In this document: piece by piece, positions 1-14,800 of the stretch
Layout of the letters: each line of letters starts with the position of its first letter
Position numbering within the stretch: the stretch's first letter is position 1
NCBI GenBank assembly: GCA_964036045.1
Contig: OZ038381.1
Location: 136,058,306-136,122,305 of the forward strand
Direction: 5' to 3'
Length of the DNA: 64,000 nt
Source of the DNA: Eutreptiella sp. 'Long Island Sound 2002'
Taxonomy: Eukaryota; Euglenozoa; Euglenophyceae; Eutreptiales; Eutreptiaceae
Program-made: the position numbers and the translations under genes
The notes under the pieces: generated by a model
The model's database searches: none
What the model was told of the DNA's origin: nothing
Seen by the model: the letters and a program-made list of their open reading frames with translations, nothing else

Positions 1-3000
1 TTGTTGTGTGCCCCCTTGAGTTTGGGTTAGGGGCTCACAATCCATGCTGTGTTGTGTGGCCCCTCGAGTTGGGGTTAGGGACATACAATCCATGCTCTGT
101 TGGATGGCCCCTCCATTTGGTTTTAGGGACGCACAATCCACGCTTTGTTGCGTGGCCCCTCCAGTTGCGGTTAGGAACTTATAATCCACGCTTTTTTGGA
201 TTGCCCCTCGAGTTGGGGTTAGGGACTCACAATCCACGCTTTGTTGCGTGGCCTCTCGAGTTGGGGTTAGGGACTCACAATTGACGCTTTGTCATGTGGC
301 CCCTCGAGTTGGGTTTAGGGACTCACAATCAATGCTTTGTTGCGTGGCCCCTTGAGTTGGGGTTAAGGACTCACAATCCATGCTTTGTCGTGTGGCCTCT
401 CGAGTTGGGGTTAGGGATTCACAATCCACGCTTTGTTGCGTCGCCACTCGAGTTGCGGTTAGGAACTCATGAACCACACTTTATTGCGTGGCCTCTCGAG
501 TTGGGTTTAGGGACTCACAGTCCACGCTTTGTTGCGTGGCCCCTCGAGTTGGGGTTAGCGACTCATAATCCACGCTTTGTTGCGTGGCCCCTCAAGTTTG
601 GTTTAGCGACTCACAATCCATGCTTTTTTGCGTGGCCCCTTGAGTTGGGGTTAGGGACTCACAATCCATGCTTTGTTGTGTGGCCTCTCGAGTTGGGTTT
701 AGCGACTCACAATCCATGCTTTGTTGGGTGGCCCTTTGAGTTGCGGTCAGGGACTCACAATCCACACTCTGTTGCGTGGTCCCTCCAGTTGGGGTTAGGG
801 ACGCACAATCCACGCTTTGTTGTGTGGGCCCTTGAGTTTGGGTTAGGGACTCACAATCCATGCTGTGTTGCGTGGCCCCTCGACTTGGGGTTAGGGACTT
901 ACAATCCACGCTTTGTTGGATGGCCCCTCCATTTGGTTTTAGGGACGCACAATCCATGCGTTGTTGCGTGGCCTCTCGAGTTGGGGTTAGGGACTCACAA
1001 TCGACGCTTTGTCACGTGGCCCCTCGAGTTGGGTTTAGGGCCTCACAATCCACGCTTTGTTGTGTGGCCTCTTGAGTTGGGTTTAGGGACCTACAATCCA
1101 CGCTTTGTTGTGTGGCCCCCCGGAGTTGGGGTTAGGGACTCACAATCCATGCTCTGTTGCATGGTCCCTCAAGTTGGGGTTAGGGACTCACAATCGATGC
1201 TTTGTCGTATGGCCCCCCGAGTTGGGCTTAGGGACTTACAATCCAAGCTTTGTTGTGTGGCCCCCCCGAGTTGGGGTCAGGGACTCACAATCCACGCTTT
1301 GTTGTGTGGCTCCCCCGAGTTGGGGTTAGGGACTCACAATCCAGGCTTTGTTGGATGGCCTCTCGAGTTGGGGTTAGGGACTCACAATCCACGCTTTGTT
1401 GCGTGGCCCCTCCAGTTGGGGTTGGGGACTCACGATCCACGCTTTGTTGTATGACTCCCCCCCCCCCCGAGTTTGGGTTAGGGACTCACAATCCACGCTT
1501 TGTTGCGTGGCCGCTCGAGTTGGGGTTAGGGACTCACAATCCACGCTTTGTTGTGTGGCCCCTCCAGTCGGGGTTAGGGACTCACAATCCATGCTTTGTT
1601 GCGTGGCTCCTTGCCTGGGGGTTCGCAACTCACAATGCAGGCTTTGTTGAGTGGCCCCTCTAGTTGGGGTTAGGGACTCACAATCCACGCTTTGTTGCGT
1701 GGCCCCTCGGATTGGGGTTAGGGACTCACAATCCATGCTTTGTTGCGTTGTCCCTCCAGTTGGGCTTAGGGACGCACAATCCACGCTTTGTTGGATGGCC
1801 TCTTGAGTTGGGGTTAGCGACTCACAATCCATGCTTTGTTGTGTGGCCCCTCGAGTTGCGGTTGCGGACTCGCAATCCAAGCTTTGTTGTGTGGCCCCTC
1901 GAGTTGCGGTTAGGGACTCACAATCTACGCTTTGTTGCGTGGGCCCTGAAGCTGGGGTTAGGGACTCACAATCCATGCTTTGTTGTGTGGCTCCTCGAGT
2001 TGCGGTTGGGGACTCATAATCCACGCTTTGTTGCGTGGGCCCTCAAGCTGGGTTTTCGGACTCACAATCCGTTCTTTGTTGCGTGGCCCCTCCATTTGGT
2101 TTTAGGGACGCACAATCCAATCTTTGTTGCGTGGTCCCTCCACTTGGGGTTAGGGACGCACAATCCACGCTTTGTTGGATGGCCTCTCGAGTTGGGGTTA
2201 GCGACTCACAATCCATGCTCTGTTGTGTGGCCCGTCGAGTTGCGGTTGGGGACACACAATCCACGCTTTGTTGCGTGGGCCCTCAAGCTGGGTTTAGGGA
2301 CTCACAAACCATATCTTGTTGCGTGGCCCCTCCATTTGGTGTTAGGGACGCACAATCCACGCTCTGTTGGATGGCCTCTCGAGTTGGGGTTAGGGACTCA
2401 CAATCCGCGCTTTGTTGCATGGCCCCTCGAGTTGGGGTTGGGGACTCACAATCCACGCTTTGTTGCGTGGCCCCTCAATATGGGGTTAGGGACTCACATT
2501 CCACGCTTTGTTGCATGGTCGCTCGAGTTGGGGTTAGGGACTCACAATCCACGCTTTGTTGTGTGGCCTCTCGAGTTGGGGTTAGGGACTTACAATCCAC
2601 GCTTTGTTGTGTGCCCCCCCCCCCCTTAGTTGGGGTTAGGGACTCACAATCCATGCTTTGTCGCATGGTCCCTCAAGTTGGGGTTAGGTACTCACAATCC
2701 ACGCTTTGTTGCGTGGCCCCTCAATATGGGGTTAGGGACTCACAATCCACGCTTTGTTGTGTGGCCTCTCGAGTTGGGGTTAGGGACTTACAATCCACGC
2801 TTTGTTGTGTGGCCCTCGAGTTGGGGTTCGGGACTCACAATCCACGCCTTGTTGTGTGGCCCCTCGAGTTGGGGTCAGGGACTCACAATCCATGCTTTGT
2901 CGCATGGTCCCTCAAGTTGGGGTTAGGGACTCACAATCGACGCTTTGTTGCGTGGCCCCTTAATATGGGGTTAGGGACTCACAGACCACGCTTTGTTGTG

Positions 3001-6000
3001 TGGGCCCTCAAGGTGGGGTTAGGGAGTCACAAACCATGCTTTGTTGCGTGGCCCCTCCATTTGGTGTTGGGGACGCACAATCCACGCTTTGTTGGATGGC
3101 CTCTCGAGTTGGGGTTAGGGACTCACAATCCGCGCTTTGTTGCGTGGCCCCTCGAGTTGAGGTTGCGGACTCACGATCCACGCTTTGTCGTGTGCCACCC
3201 CCCCCCTTAGTTGGGGTTAGGGACTCACAATCCACGCTTTGTGGTGTGGCCCCTCAACATGGGGTCAGGGACTCACAGTCCACGCTTTGTTGCATGGCCG
3301 CTCGAGTTGGGGTTAGGGACTCACAATCCACGCTTGGTTGTGTGGCCCTCGAGTTGGGGTTCGGGACTCACAATCCACGCCTTGTTGTGTGGCCCCTCCA
3401 GTTGGGGTCAGGGACTCACAATCCATGCTTTGTCGCATGGTCCCTCAAGTTGGGGTTAGGGACTCACAATCGACGCTTTGTTGCGTGGCCCCTCAATATG
3501 GGGTTCGGGACTCACAGTCCACGCTTTGTTGCATGGCCGCTCGAGTTGGGGTTAGGGACTCACAATCCACGCTTTGTTGGACGGCCCTCGGAGTCGGGGT
3601 TAGGGACTAACAATCCACGCTTTGTTGCGTGGCCCCTTGCGTTGGGCTTCGGGACTCACAATCCACGCTTTGTTGTGTGGCCCCTCCAGTCGGGGTTACG
3701 GACTCACAATCCATGCTTTGTTGCGTGGCCCCTTGCGTGGGGGTTCGCGACCTACAATGCAGGCTTTGTTGAGTGGCCCCTCTAGTTGGGGTTAGGGACT
3801 CACATTCCACGCTTTGTTGTGTGGCCCCTCGAGTTGGGGTTGGGGACTCACGATCCACGCTTTGTTGTGTGCCCCCCCCCCCCGAGTTTGGGTTAGGGAC
3901 TCACAATCCACGCTTTGTTGCGTGGCCGCTCGAGTTGGGGTTAGGGACTCACAATCCACGCTTTGTTGTGTGGCCCCTCCAGTCGGGGTTAGGGACTCAC
4001 AATCCATGCTTTGTTGCGTCGTCCCTCCAGTTGGGCTTAGGGACGCATAATCCACGCTTTGTTGGATGGCCTCTCGAGTTGGGGTTAGCGACTCACAATC
4101 CATGCTTTGTTGTGTGCCCCCTCGAGTTGCGGTTGGGGACTCGCAATCCACGCTTTGTTGTGTGGCCCCTCGAGTTGCGGTTAGGGACTCACAATCTACG
4201 CTTTGTTGCGTGGGCCCTGAAGCTGGGGTTAGGGACTCACAATCCATGCTTTGTTGTGTGGCCCCTCGAGTTGCGGTTGGGGACTCATAATCCACGCTTT
4301 GTTGCGTGGGCCCTCAAGCTGGGGTTAGGGACTCACAGACCATGCTTTGTTGCGTCGCCCCTCCATTTGGTTTTAGGGACGCACAATCCACGCTTTGTTG
4401 CATGGTCCCTCCAGTTTGGGTTAGCTCACGCACAATCCACGCTTTGTTGGATGGCCTCTCGAGTTGGGGTTAGCGACTCACAATCCATGCTTTGTTGTGT
4501 GGCCCCTCGAGTTGCGGTTGGGGACTCACAATCCACGCTTTGTTGCGTGGGCCCTCAAGCTGGGGTTAGGGACTCACAAACCATGCTTTGTTGCGTGGCC
4601 CCTCCATTTGGTGTTAGGGACGCACAATCCACGCTTTGTTGGATGGCCTCTCGAGTTCGGGTTAGGGACTCACAATCCGCGCTTTGTTGCGTGGCCCCTC
4701 GAGTTGGGGTTGGGGACTCACAATCCATGCTTTGTCGCATGGTCCCTCAAGTTGGGGTTACGGACTCACAATCCACGCTTTGTTGCGTGGCCCCTCATGT
4801 TGGGGTTAGGGACTCACAGTCCACGCTTTGTTGCATGGCCCCTCGAGTTGGGGTTAGGGACTCACAATCCACGCTTTGTTGGATGGCCCCTGGAGTAGGG
4901 GTTAGGGACTAACAATCCTCGCTTTGTTGCATGGCCCCTTGCGTTGGGGTTCGGGACTCACAATGCATGCTTTGTTGCGTGGGCCCTCTAGTTGGGGTTA
5001 GGGACTCACAATCCATGCTTTGTTGCATGGCCTCGGGAATTGGGGTTAGCGACTCACAATCCAAGTTTTGTTGTGTGGCCCCTCGAGTTGGGGTTAGGGA
5101 CTCACAATGCACGCTTTGTTGCCGGACCCCTTCGAGTCGGGGTTAGGGACTCACAATCCATGCTTTGTTGCATGGCCCTTTGAGTTGGGGTTACGAAATA
5201 GGGACTCACAATCCATGTTTTGTTGCGTGGCCCCTCGAGTTGGGGTTAGGGACTCACAATCCATGCCTTGTTATGTGGCCCTTTGAGTTGGGGTTAGGCA
5301 CTCACAATCCATGCTTTGTTGCGCGGCCCCTCGAGTTGGGGTGAGGGACTCACCATCCATGCTTTGTTGTGTGACTCTTTGAGTTGGGGTGAGGGACTCA
5401 CAATCCATGCTTTGTTGTGTGGCCCCGTCAATTGGGTTTAGGGACTCACAATCCATGCTTTGTTGTGTGGCCCCTTGAGTCGGGGTCAGGGACTCACAAT
5501 CCATGCGTTGTTGCGTGGCCTCTGGAATTGGGGTTAGGGACTCACAATCCACGCTTTGGTGTGTGGCCCCTCGAGTTCGGGTTAGGGACTCACAATCCAC
5601 GCTTTTTTGCACGGCCCCTCCAGTTGGGGTTAGGAACTCACAATCCATGTTTGGTTGTGTGGCCCCTCGAGTCGGGGTTAGGGACTCACAATCCACGCTT
5701 TGTTGCGTGGCCCCTCGAGCTGGGGTCGAGGACTCACAATCCATGCTTTGTTGCGTGGCCCCTCAAGTTGGGATTGGGGTTCACTATCCACGCTTTGTTG
5801 CGTGGCCCCTCGAGTTGGGGTTAGGGACTCACAATCCACGCTTTGTTGCGCGGCCCCTCGAGTTGGGTTTAGGGACTCACAATCCACGCTTTGTGGTGTG
5901 GCCCCTCGAGTTGGGTTTAGGGAGTCACAATCCACGCTTTGTTGCGTGGCCCCTCGAGTTGGGTTTAGGGACTCACAATCCACGCTTTGTGGTGTGGCCC

Positions 6001-9000
6001 CTCGAGTTGGGGTTAGGGACTCACAATCCATGCTTTGTTGCGTGGCCCCTCGAGTTGGGGTTAGGGACTCACAATCCATGCTTTGTTGCGTGGCCCCTCA
6101 AGTTGGGGTTAGGGACTCACAATCCACGCTTTGTTGCGTGGCCCCTTGAGTTGGGTTTAGGGAGTCACAATCCAAGCTTTGTTGCGTGGCCCCTCGAGTT
6201 GGGTTTAGGGACTCACAATCCACGCTTTGTGGTGTGGCCCCTCGAGTTGGGGTTAGGGACTCACAATCCATGCTTTGTTGCGTTGCCCCTCGAATTGGGG
6301 TTAGGGACTCACAATCCATGCTTTGTTGCGTGGCCCCTCAAGTTGGGGTTAGGGACTCACAATCCACGCTTTGGTGTGTGGCCCCTCGAGTTCGGGTTAG
6401 GGACTCACAATCCACGCTTTTTTGCACGGCCCCTCGAGTTGGGGTTAGGAACTCACAATCCATGTTTTGTTGTCTGGCCCCTCGAGTCGGGATTAGGGAC
6501 TCACAATCCACGCTTTGTTGCGTGGCCCCTCAAGTTGGGATTAGGGACTCACAATCCACGCTGTGTTGTGTGGCCCCTCGAGTCGGTGTTAGGGACTCAC
6601 AATCCACGCTTTGTTGTGTGGGCCCTCGAGTTGGGGTTGGGGACTCACAATCCACGCTTTGTTGTGGGCCCCGTCAGTTGGGGTTAGGGACTCACAATCC
6701 ACACTTTGTTGCGTGGCCCCTCCAGTTGGGGTTAGTGACTCACAATCCACGCTTTGTTGTGTGGCCCCTGGAGTTGGGGTTAGGGACTCACAGTCCATGC
6801 TTTGTTGTGTGGCTCCTCCAGATCGGGTTAGGGACTCACAATCCATGCTTTGTTGTGTGGCCTCTCAAGTTGGGTTTAGCGACTTACAATCCACGCTTTG
6901 TTGGGCGGCCCCTCGAGTTGGGGCTCGGGACTCACAATCCACGCTTTATTGTGTGGCCCTTCGAGTTGGAATTAGGGACTCACCATCCACGCTTTGTTGC
7001 GTGGCCCCTCGAGTTGGGTTTAGGGACTCACAATCCATGGTTTGTTGTGTGGCCCCTTGAGTTGGGGTTAGGGACTGACAATCCATGCTTCGTTGCGTGG
7101 CCCCTCGAGTTGGGTTTAGGGACTCACAATCCACGCCTTGTTTTGTGGCCCCTCGAGTCGGGGTTAGGGACTCACAATGCACGCTTTGTTGTGTGGCCCC
7201 TCGAGTTGGGGTTAGGGACTCACAATCCACGCTTTGTTGTGCGCCCCGTCAGTTGGGGTTAGGGACTCACAATCTATGGTTTGTTGTGTGGCCCTTTGAG
7301 TTGGGGTTAGGGACTCACAATCCATGCTTTGTTGTGTGGCCTCTCGAGTTGGGGTTAGGGATTTACAATCCACGCTTTGTTGTGTGGCCCCTCGAGTTGG
7401 GGTTCGAGACTCACAATCCACGCCTTGTTGTGTGGCCCCTCGAGTTGGGGTTACGGACTCACAATCCACGCTTTGTTGCGTGGCCCCTCAATACGGGGTT
7501 AGGGACGTACAATCCACGCTTTGTTGGATGGCCTCTCGAGTTGGGGTTAGGGACTCGCAATCCATGTTTTGTTGTGTGGCCCCTCGAGTCGGGGTCAGGG
7601 ACTCACAATGCACGCTTTGTTGTGTGGCCCCTCGAGTTGGGGTTAGGGACTCACAATCCACGCTTTGTTGTGCGCCCCGTCAGTTGGGGTTAGGGACTCA
7701 CGATCCACGTTTTGGTTTGTGGCCCCTCGAGTTGGGGTTAGGGACTCACAATCCACGCCTTGTTTTGTGTGGCCCCTCGAGTTGGGGTTACGGACTCAGA
7801 ATCCACACTTTGTTTTGTGGCCCCTGGAGTTGGGGTTACGGACTCACAATCCACGCTTTGTTGTGTGGCCCTTTGAGTTGGGATTAGGGACTCACAATCC
7901 ATGCTTTGTTGTGTGGCCTCTCGAGTTGGGGTTAGGGATTCACAATCCACGCTTTGTTGTGTGGCCCCTCGAGTTGGGGTTCGGGACTCACAATCCACGC
8001 CTTGTTGTGTGGCCCCTCGAGTTGGGGTTACGGACTCATAATCCACGCTTTGTTGTGTGGCCCCTCGACTTGGGGTTAGGGACTCACAATCCATGCTTTG
8101 TTGCGTGGCCCCTCATGTCCGGGTTAGGGACTCACAATCCACGCTTTGTTGCGTGGCCCCTCAATACGGGGTTAGGGACGTACAATCCACGCTTTGTTGG
8201 ATGGCCTCTCGAGTTGGGGTTAGGGACTCGCAATCCATGCTTTGTTGTGTGGCCCCTCGAGTTGGGGTTAGGGACTCACAATCCACGCTTTGTTGTGCGC
8301 CCCGTCAGTTGGGGTTAGGGACTCACAATCCACACTTTGTTGCGTGGCTTCTCCAGTTGGGGTTAGTGACTCCCAATCCACGGTTTGTTGCGTGGCCCCT
8401 CGAGTTGGGTTTAGGGACTCACCATCCATGCTTTGTTGTGTGGCCCCTTGAGTTGGGGTTAGTGACTCACAATCCACGCTTTGTTGTGTGGCCTCTCGAG
8501 TTGGGGTTTAGGGACTCACAATCCACGCTTTGTTGTGTGGCCCCTCGAGTTGGGGTTAGGGACTCGCAATCCACGCGTTGTTGCGTGGCCTCTGGAATTG
8601 GGGTTAGGGACTCACAATCCACGCTTTGTTGCGTGGGCCCTCGAGTTGGGGTTAGGGACTCACAATCCATGCTTTTTCGCGTGGCCCCTCGAGTTGGGTT
8701 TAGGGTCTCACAATCCACGCTCTGTTGTGTGGCCCCTCCAGATCGGGTTAGGTACTCACAATCCATGCTTTGTTGTGTGGCCTCTCGAGTTGGGTTTAGC
8801 GACTTACGATCCACGCTTTGTTGTGTGGCCCCTCGAGTTGGGGTTAGGGACTCACAGTCCATGCTTTGTTGTGTGGCCCCTCCAGATCGGGTTAGGGACT
8901 CACAATCCACGCTTTGTTGTGTGGCCCCTCGAGTTGGGGTTCGGGACTCACAATACACGCTTTGTTGTGTGGTCCCTCGAGTTGGGGTTAGGGACTCACA

Positions 9001-12000
9001 ATCCATGCTTTGTTGTGTGGCCCCTCAAGTTGGGATTAGGGACTCACAAACCACACTTTGTTGCGTGGCCCCTCGAGTTGGGTTTAGGGACTCACAATCC
9101 ATGCTTTGTTGTGGGGCCTCTCGAGTTGGGGTTAGGGACTTACAATCCACGCTTTGTTGTGTGGCCCTCGAGTTGGGGTTCGGGACTCACAATCCACGCC
9201 TTGTTGTGTGGCCCCTCGAGTTGGGGTCAGGGACTCACAATCCACGCTTTGTTGTGTGGCCCCTTCCGTTGGGGTTAGGGACTCACAATCCATGCTTTGT
9301 TGCGTGGCCCCTCATGTTGGGGTTAGGGACTCACAATCCACGCTTTGTTGCGTGGCCCCTCGAGTTGGATTTAGGGACTCACAATACACGCTTTGTTGTG
9401 TGGTCTCTCGAGTTGGGGTTAGGGACTCGCAATCCATGCTTTGTTGTGTGGCCCCTCAAGTTGGGATTAGGGACTCACAAAGCACACTTTGTTGCGTGGC
9501 CCCTCGAGTTGGGGTTAGGGACTCACAATCCAAGCTTTGTTGCATGGTCCCGCAAGTTGGGTTAGGGACGCACAATCCACCCTTCGTTGGATGGCCTCTC
9601 GAGTTGGGGTTAGGGACTCACGATCCACGCTTTGTTGCGTGGCCCCTCGAGTTGGGGTTAGGGACTCACAATCCACACTTTGTTGCGTGGCCTCTCGAGT
9701 TGGGGTTAGGGACTCACAAACCACGCTTTGTTGTATGGCCCCTCGAATTGGGGTTAAGGACTCGCAATCCACGCTTTGTTGCGTGGCCCCTCGAGTTGGG
9801 GTTCGGGACTCACAATCAACGCTTTGTTGCGTGGCCCCTTGCGTTGGGGTTAGGGACTCACAATCCACGCTTTGTTGTGTGGCCCCTCGAGTTGGGGTTA
9901 GGGACTCACAATCCACGCTGTGTTGTGTGGCCCCTCGAGTTGGGGGTAGGGACTCACAATCCACGCTTTGTTTTCCCTGGCCTCTCGAGTTGCGGTTAGG
10001 GACTCACAATCCACGCGTTGTTGTGTGGCCCCTCGAATTCGGGTTAGGGACTCACAATCCATGCTTTGTTGCGTGGCCCCTCAAGTCGGGGTTAGGGACT
10101 CACAATCCACGCTTTGTTGTGTGGTCCCTCCAGTTGGGGTTAGGGACGTACAATCGACGCTTTGTTGGATGGCCCCTCGAGTTGGGGTTAGGGACTGCCA
10201 ATCCACGCTTTGTTGTGTGGCCGCTCGAGTCGGTGCTAGGGACTCAAAATCGAGGCTTTGTTGCGTGGCCCCTCGAGTTGGGGTTGGCGACTCGCAATCC
10301 ACGCCTTGTTGTGGGCCCCATCAGTTGGGGTTAGGGACTCACAATCCACACTTTGTTGTGTGGCCTCTCGAGTTGGCGTTAGGGACTCACAATCCACGCT
10401 TTGTTGCATAGCCGCTCGAGTTGGGGTTAGGGACTCACGATCCACGCTTTGTTGTGTGGCCCCTTGAGTTGGGGTTAGGGACTGACAATCCATGCTTCGT
10501 TGTGTGGCCCCTCGAGTTGGGGTTAGGGACTCACAATCCATGCTTTGTTGCATGGCCGCTCGAGTTGGGGCTAGGGACTCACAATCCACGCTTTGTTGTG
10601 TGGCCCCCCCGAGCTGGGGTTATGGACTCACAATCCATGCTTTGTTGCATGGTCCCTCAAGTTGAGGTTAGGGACTCACAATCGATGCTTTGTTGCGTGG
10701 CCCCTCGAGTTGGGGTTACGGACTCACAATCCACGCTTTGTTGCGTGGCCCCTGGGGTTGGGGTTAGGGACTCACAATCCACGCTTTGTTTTCCTTGGCC
10801 CCTCGAGTTGGGGTTAGCGACTCACAATCCACGCTTTGTTGTGTGGCCCTGTCACTTGGGGTTAGGGACTCACAATCCACGCTTTGTTGTGTGCCCCCCC
10901 AGAGTTGGCGTTAGGGACTCACAATCCATGCTTTGTTGCGTGGCCCGTCAAGTTGGGGTCAGGGGCTCACAATCCATGCTTTGTTGGATGGCCTCTCGAG
11001 TTGGGGTTAAGCACTCACATTGCACGCTTTGTTGTGTGGACCCTCGAGTTGGGGTTAGGGACTCAGAATGCACGCTTTGTTGCGTGGCCCCTCGAGTTGG
11101 GGTTAGGGAATCACAATCCATGCTTTGTTGCGTGGGCTCTCGAGTTGGGGTTAGGGACTCACAATCCACGCTTTGTGGTGTGGCCCCGCAACTTGGGGTT
11201 AGGGACTCACAATCCAAGCTTTTTTGCATGGTCCCCCAAGTTGGGTTAGGGACGCACAACCCACGCTTTGTTGGATGGCCTCTCGAGTTGGGGTTAGGGA
11301 CTCACAATCCACGCTTTGTTGCGTGGCCCCTCGAGTTGGGGTTGGGGACTCACAATCCACGCTTTGTTGTGTGGCCCCGTCATTTGGGGTTAGGGACTCA
11401 CAATCCACACTTTGTTGCGTGGCCTCTCGAGTTGGGGTTAGGGACTCACAAACCACGCTTTGTTGTCTGGCCCCTTGAGTTGGGGTTATGGACTCACATT
11501 CCACGCTTTGTTGCATGGCCGCTCGAGTTGGGGCAAGGGACTCACAATCCACGCTTTGTTGTGTGGCCCCTCGAGTTGGGGTTAGGGACTCACAATGCAC
11601 GCTTTGTTTTCCCTGGCCCCTCGAGTTGGGGTTAGGGACGCACAATCCACGCTTTGTTGTGTGGCCCTTCGAGTTGGGGTTAGGGACTCACAATCCACGC
11701 TTTGTCGTGTGGCCCCTCGAGTTGGGGTTAGGGGCTCACAATCCATGCTCTGTTGCGTGGCACCTCAAGTCGGGGGTAGCGACTCACAATCCACGCTTTG
11801 TTGTGTGGTCCCTCGAGTTGGGGTTGGGGACTCACGATCCAGACTTTGTTGCGTGGCCTCTTGAGTTCGGGTTAGGGACTCACAAACCACGCTTTGTTGT
11901 CTGGCCCCTCGAATTGGGGTTAGGGACTCGCAATCCACGCTTTGTTGCATGGCCCCTCGAGTTGGGGTTCGGGACTCACAATCCACGCTTTGTTGCATGG

Positions 12001-13916
12001 CCGCTCGAGTTGGGGTTAGGGACTCACAATCGATGCTTTGTTGCGTGGCCCCTCGAGTTGGGGTTACGGACTCACAATCCACGCTTTGTTTCGTGGCCCC
12101 TGGAGTTGGGGTTAGGGACTCACAATCCACGCTTTGTTTTCCCTGGCCCCTCGAGTTGGGGTTAGCGACTCACAATCCACGCTTTGTTGTGTGGCCCCGT
12201 CAGTTGGGGTTAGGGACTCACAATCCACGCTTTGTTGTGTGGCCCCCCCGAGTTGGGGTTAGGGACTCACAATTCATGCTTTGTTGCGTGGCCCGTCAAG
12301 TTGGGGTCAGGGGCTCACAATCCATGCTTTGTTGGATGGCCTCTCGAGTTGGGGTTAAGCACTCACATTGCACGCTTTGTTGCGTGGACCCTCCAGTTGG
12401 GGTTAGGGACTCAGAATGCACGCTTTGTCGCGTGGCCCCTCGAGTTGGGGTTAGGGAATCACAATCCATGCTTTGTTGCGTGGGCTCTCGAGTTGGGGTT
12501 AGGGACTCACAATCCACGCTCTGTGGTGTGGCCCCCCGAGTTGGGGTTAGGGACTCACAATCCAAGCTTTTTTGCATGGTCCCCCAAGTTGGGTTGGGGA
12601 CTCACAATCCACGCTTTGTGGTCTGGCCCCTCCAGTGGGGGTTAGGGACGCACAATCCACGCTTTGTTGGATGGCCTCTCGAGTTGGGGTTAGGGACTCA
12701 CAATCCACGCTTTGTTGCGTGTCCCCTCGAGGTGGGGTCGGGGACTCACAATCCACGCTTTGTTGTGTGGCCCCTGGAGTTGGGGTTAGGGACTCACAAT
12801 CCACACTTTGTTGTATGGCCTCTCAAGTTGGGGTTAGGGACTCACAATGCAGGCTTTGTTGCATGGCCCCTCGAGTTGGGGTTAGGGACTCACAATCCAC
12901 GGTTTGTTGTGTGGCCCCTCGAGTTGGGGTTCGGGACTCACAGTCCACGCTTTCTTGCATAGCCGCTCGAGTTGGGGTTAGGGACTCACAATCCACGCTT
13001 TGTTGCATGGCCCCTCGAGTTGGGTTTAGGGACTCACAATCCATGCTTTGTGTCGTGGCCCCTCGACTTGGGGTTAGGGACGCACAATCCACGCTTTGTT
13101 GGACGGCCTCTCGAGTTGGGGTTAGGGACTCACAATCCACGCTTTGTTGTGTGGCCCCGTCAGTTGGGGTTAGGGACTCACAATCCACACTTTGTTGCGT
13201 GGCCTCTCGACTTGGTGTTAGGGACTCACAAACCACGCTTTGTTGTCTGGCCCCTGGAGTTGGGGTTAGGGACTCACAATCCACGCTTTGTTGTGTGGCC
13301 CCTGGAGTTGGGGTTAGGGACTCACAATCCACGCTTTGTTTTCCTTGGCCCCTCGAGTTGGGGTTAGCGACTCACAATCCATGCTTTGTTGTGTGGCCCC
13401 GTCAGTTGGGGTTAGGGACTCACAACCCAGGCTTTGTTGTGTGGCCCCCCCGAGTTGGGGTTAGGGACTCTCAATCCACGCTTTGTTGCGTGGCCTCTCG
13501 AGTTGGGGCTAGGGACTCACGATGCACGCTTTCTTTGTGCGGCCCCTCTAAGTTGGGTTTAGGGACTCACCATCCATGCTTTGTTGCATGCTCCCTCAAG
13601 TTGGGGTTAGGGACTCACAATCGATGCTTTGTTGCGTGGCCCCTCCAGTTGGGGTTAGGGACGCACAATCCAAAGCTCCGTTGAGCGGCCTCTCGAGTTG
13701 GGGTTAGGGACTCACAATCCACGCTTTCTTGTGTGTCTCCTCGAGTTGGGGTTAGGGACTCACAATCCACGCTTTGTTATGTGGCCGCTCGAATTGGGGT
13801 TAGGGACTCACAATCCGCGCTTTGTTGTGTGGCCCCTCGAGTTGGGGATGGGGACTCAGAATCCACGCTTTGTTGCGTGGCCCCTCGGGTTGGGGTTAGG
13901 GACTTACAGTCCAGGC
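1..13916 (+). repeat. 48-bp satellite array 1 (about 290 units)
   Basis: Head-to-tail tandem array with a modal period of 48 bp. The core CTCGAGTTGGGGTTAGGG recurs almost without interruption, followed by ACTCACAATCCACGC and TTTGTTGCGTGG. Most units keep the CTCGAG hexamer. Small indels occur: C-run expansions (near 1,448, 2,617, 3,191 and 3,872) and a TTTTCCCTGG/TTTTCCTTGG variant (near 9,971, 10,790, 11,607, 12,137, 13,340). The array is already running at base 1, so its left end lies outside the window. It stops inside a unit at about 13,916. Sixteen codons per unit explains the many long open frames on both strands. Confidence 0.98.
10780..12600 (+). repeat. Higher-order duplication in array 1, spacing about 1,348 bp
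   Basis: A run of about ten distinctive units at about 10,780-11,290 recurs in the same order at about 12,128-12,640. The diagnostic variant CCCGTCAAGTTGGGGTCAGG sits at 10,944 and again at 12,292, an offset of 1,348 bp (28 units plus 4 bp). It is followed in both places by the same rare variants, including a unit with TTAAGCACTCACATTGCACG. Shared rare variants in shared order point to block duplication rather than independent mutation. Confidence 0.8.
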
Positions 13917-14800
13917 CTAGCTCTTCCCCCATGTTCCCGGCCTTTGAGAAGATAGGCCCTCTCCTGCCAGTATTGGTGCGACCACCCCTTCCGAGCCGCA
14001 TGCAATTATGCTGAAGGTGGTCACAGACCATCGAAGCTCCATGTTGGTCGAATTGTTGCAAGTCACATTGCAAAAGATTGCCAAGCAATGTACTAGGAGC
14101 CCTTTTGCCCTTTCTGGACGTGCCCCTCAACCCGAGCGGTGGATGTGGCAAGAGAGCCAAGCGCTGCATATGGCAGATGCATTTATGGATGATACCGATG
14201 CCCTGTTTTTTGACCAAGGACATTCCTAAAAAAAAACGAGGCTTGAACGGACAAGCCGTTAAGCAGTATCCCCCCATGGATGGTGTTGCCGTGGCCGGAT
14301 AGAACGCCACGTTGCGTAACATAGAGGAAGGGACCTCGATTACGTGGGAGGTATTTGTAGCCGTTCTCTGCATCCACCGCGTGACAGTGTATGGTTGTAC
14401 TTGTGCAAATTATTGCATGTTCGCAAGGCTTGAGGGTGTGTGGCTGTGGCTCCTCGTAAAAGAACCGAATTTTAAGGTACCCTCTCAATACGCTTGGGAG
14501 ATTGTTGCCCAACGCCCTTTTAAGTTGGGCCGTATTGAACACAAGGTGACTGCATGTGCGGAGCGATCAACAAAGGCTCACATCCGCTAGTCGGAAAACT
14601 TGCAGCTTAAAACAAAGGCACTTGCAAAAAGCCGGAGGTCGGTGGTGGCCTGTAGTGATACCGATGGCGACACCGCTTGCTCTGAACCCACCCAGTGATG
14701 ATGAATCTAAGTCTACTATTGTTGCTGCACCCATAGAGGTGCATCGGTGAATTTGGCATTGCCTTTATCTCTTTCGGCCACCTTATGTTTTTGGCCAACG
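13917..14800. other. Unassigned stretch right of array 1
   Basis: Unique-looking sequence after the array edge. Short open frames exist on both strands, for example plus 14,008-14,229 and 14,312-14,590, but they change frame and carry no domain I recognise. An A-run lies at about 14,229. The stretch may be decayed mobile DNA; I see no convincing gene or RNA. Confidence 0.4.

Noticed and set aside
1-13916. Array as a CRISPR locus
   Set aside because: Units are contiguous with no unique spacers between conserved repeats, the context is eukaryotic and there are no cas genes.
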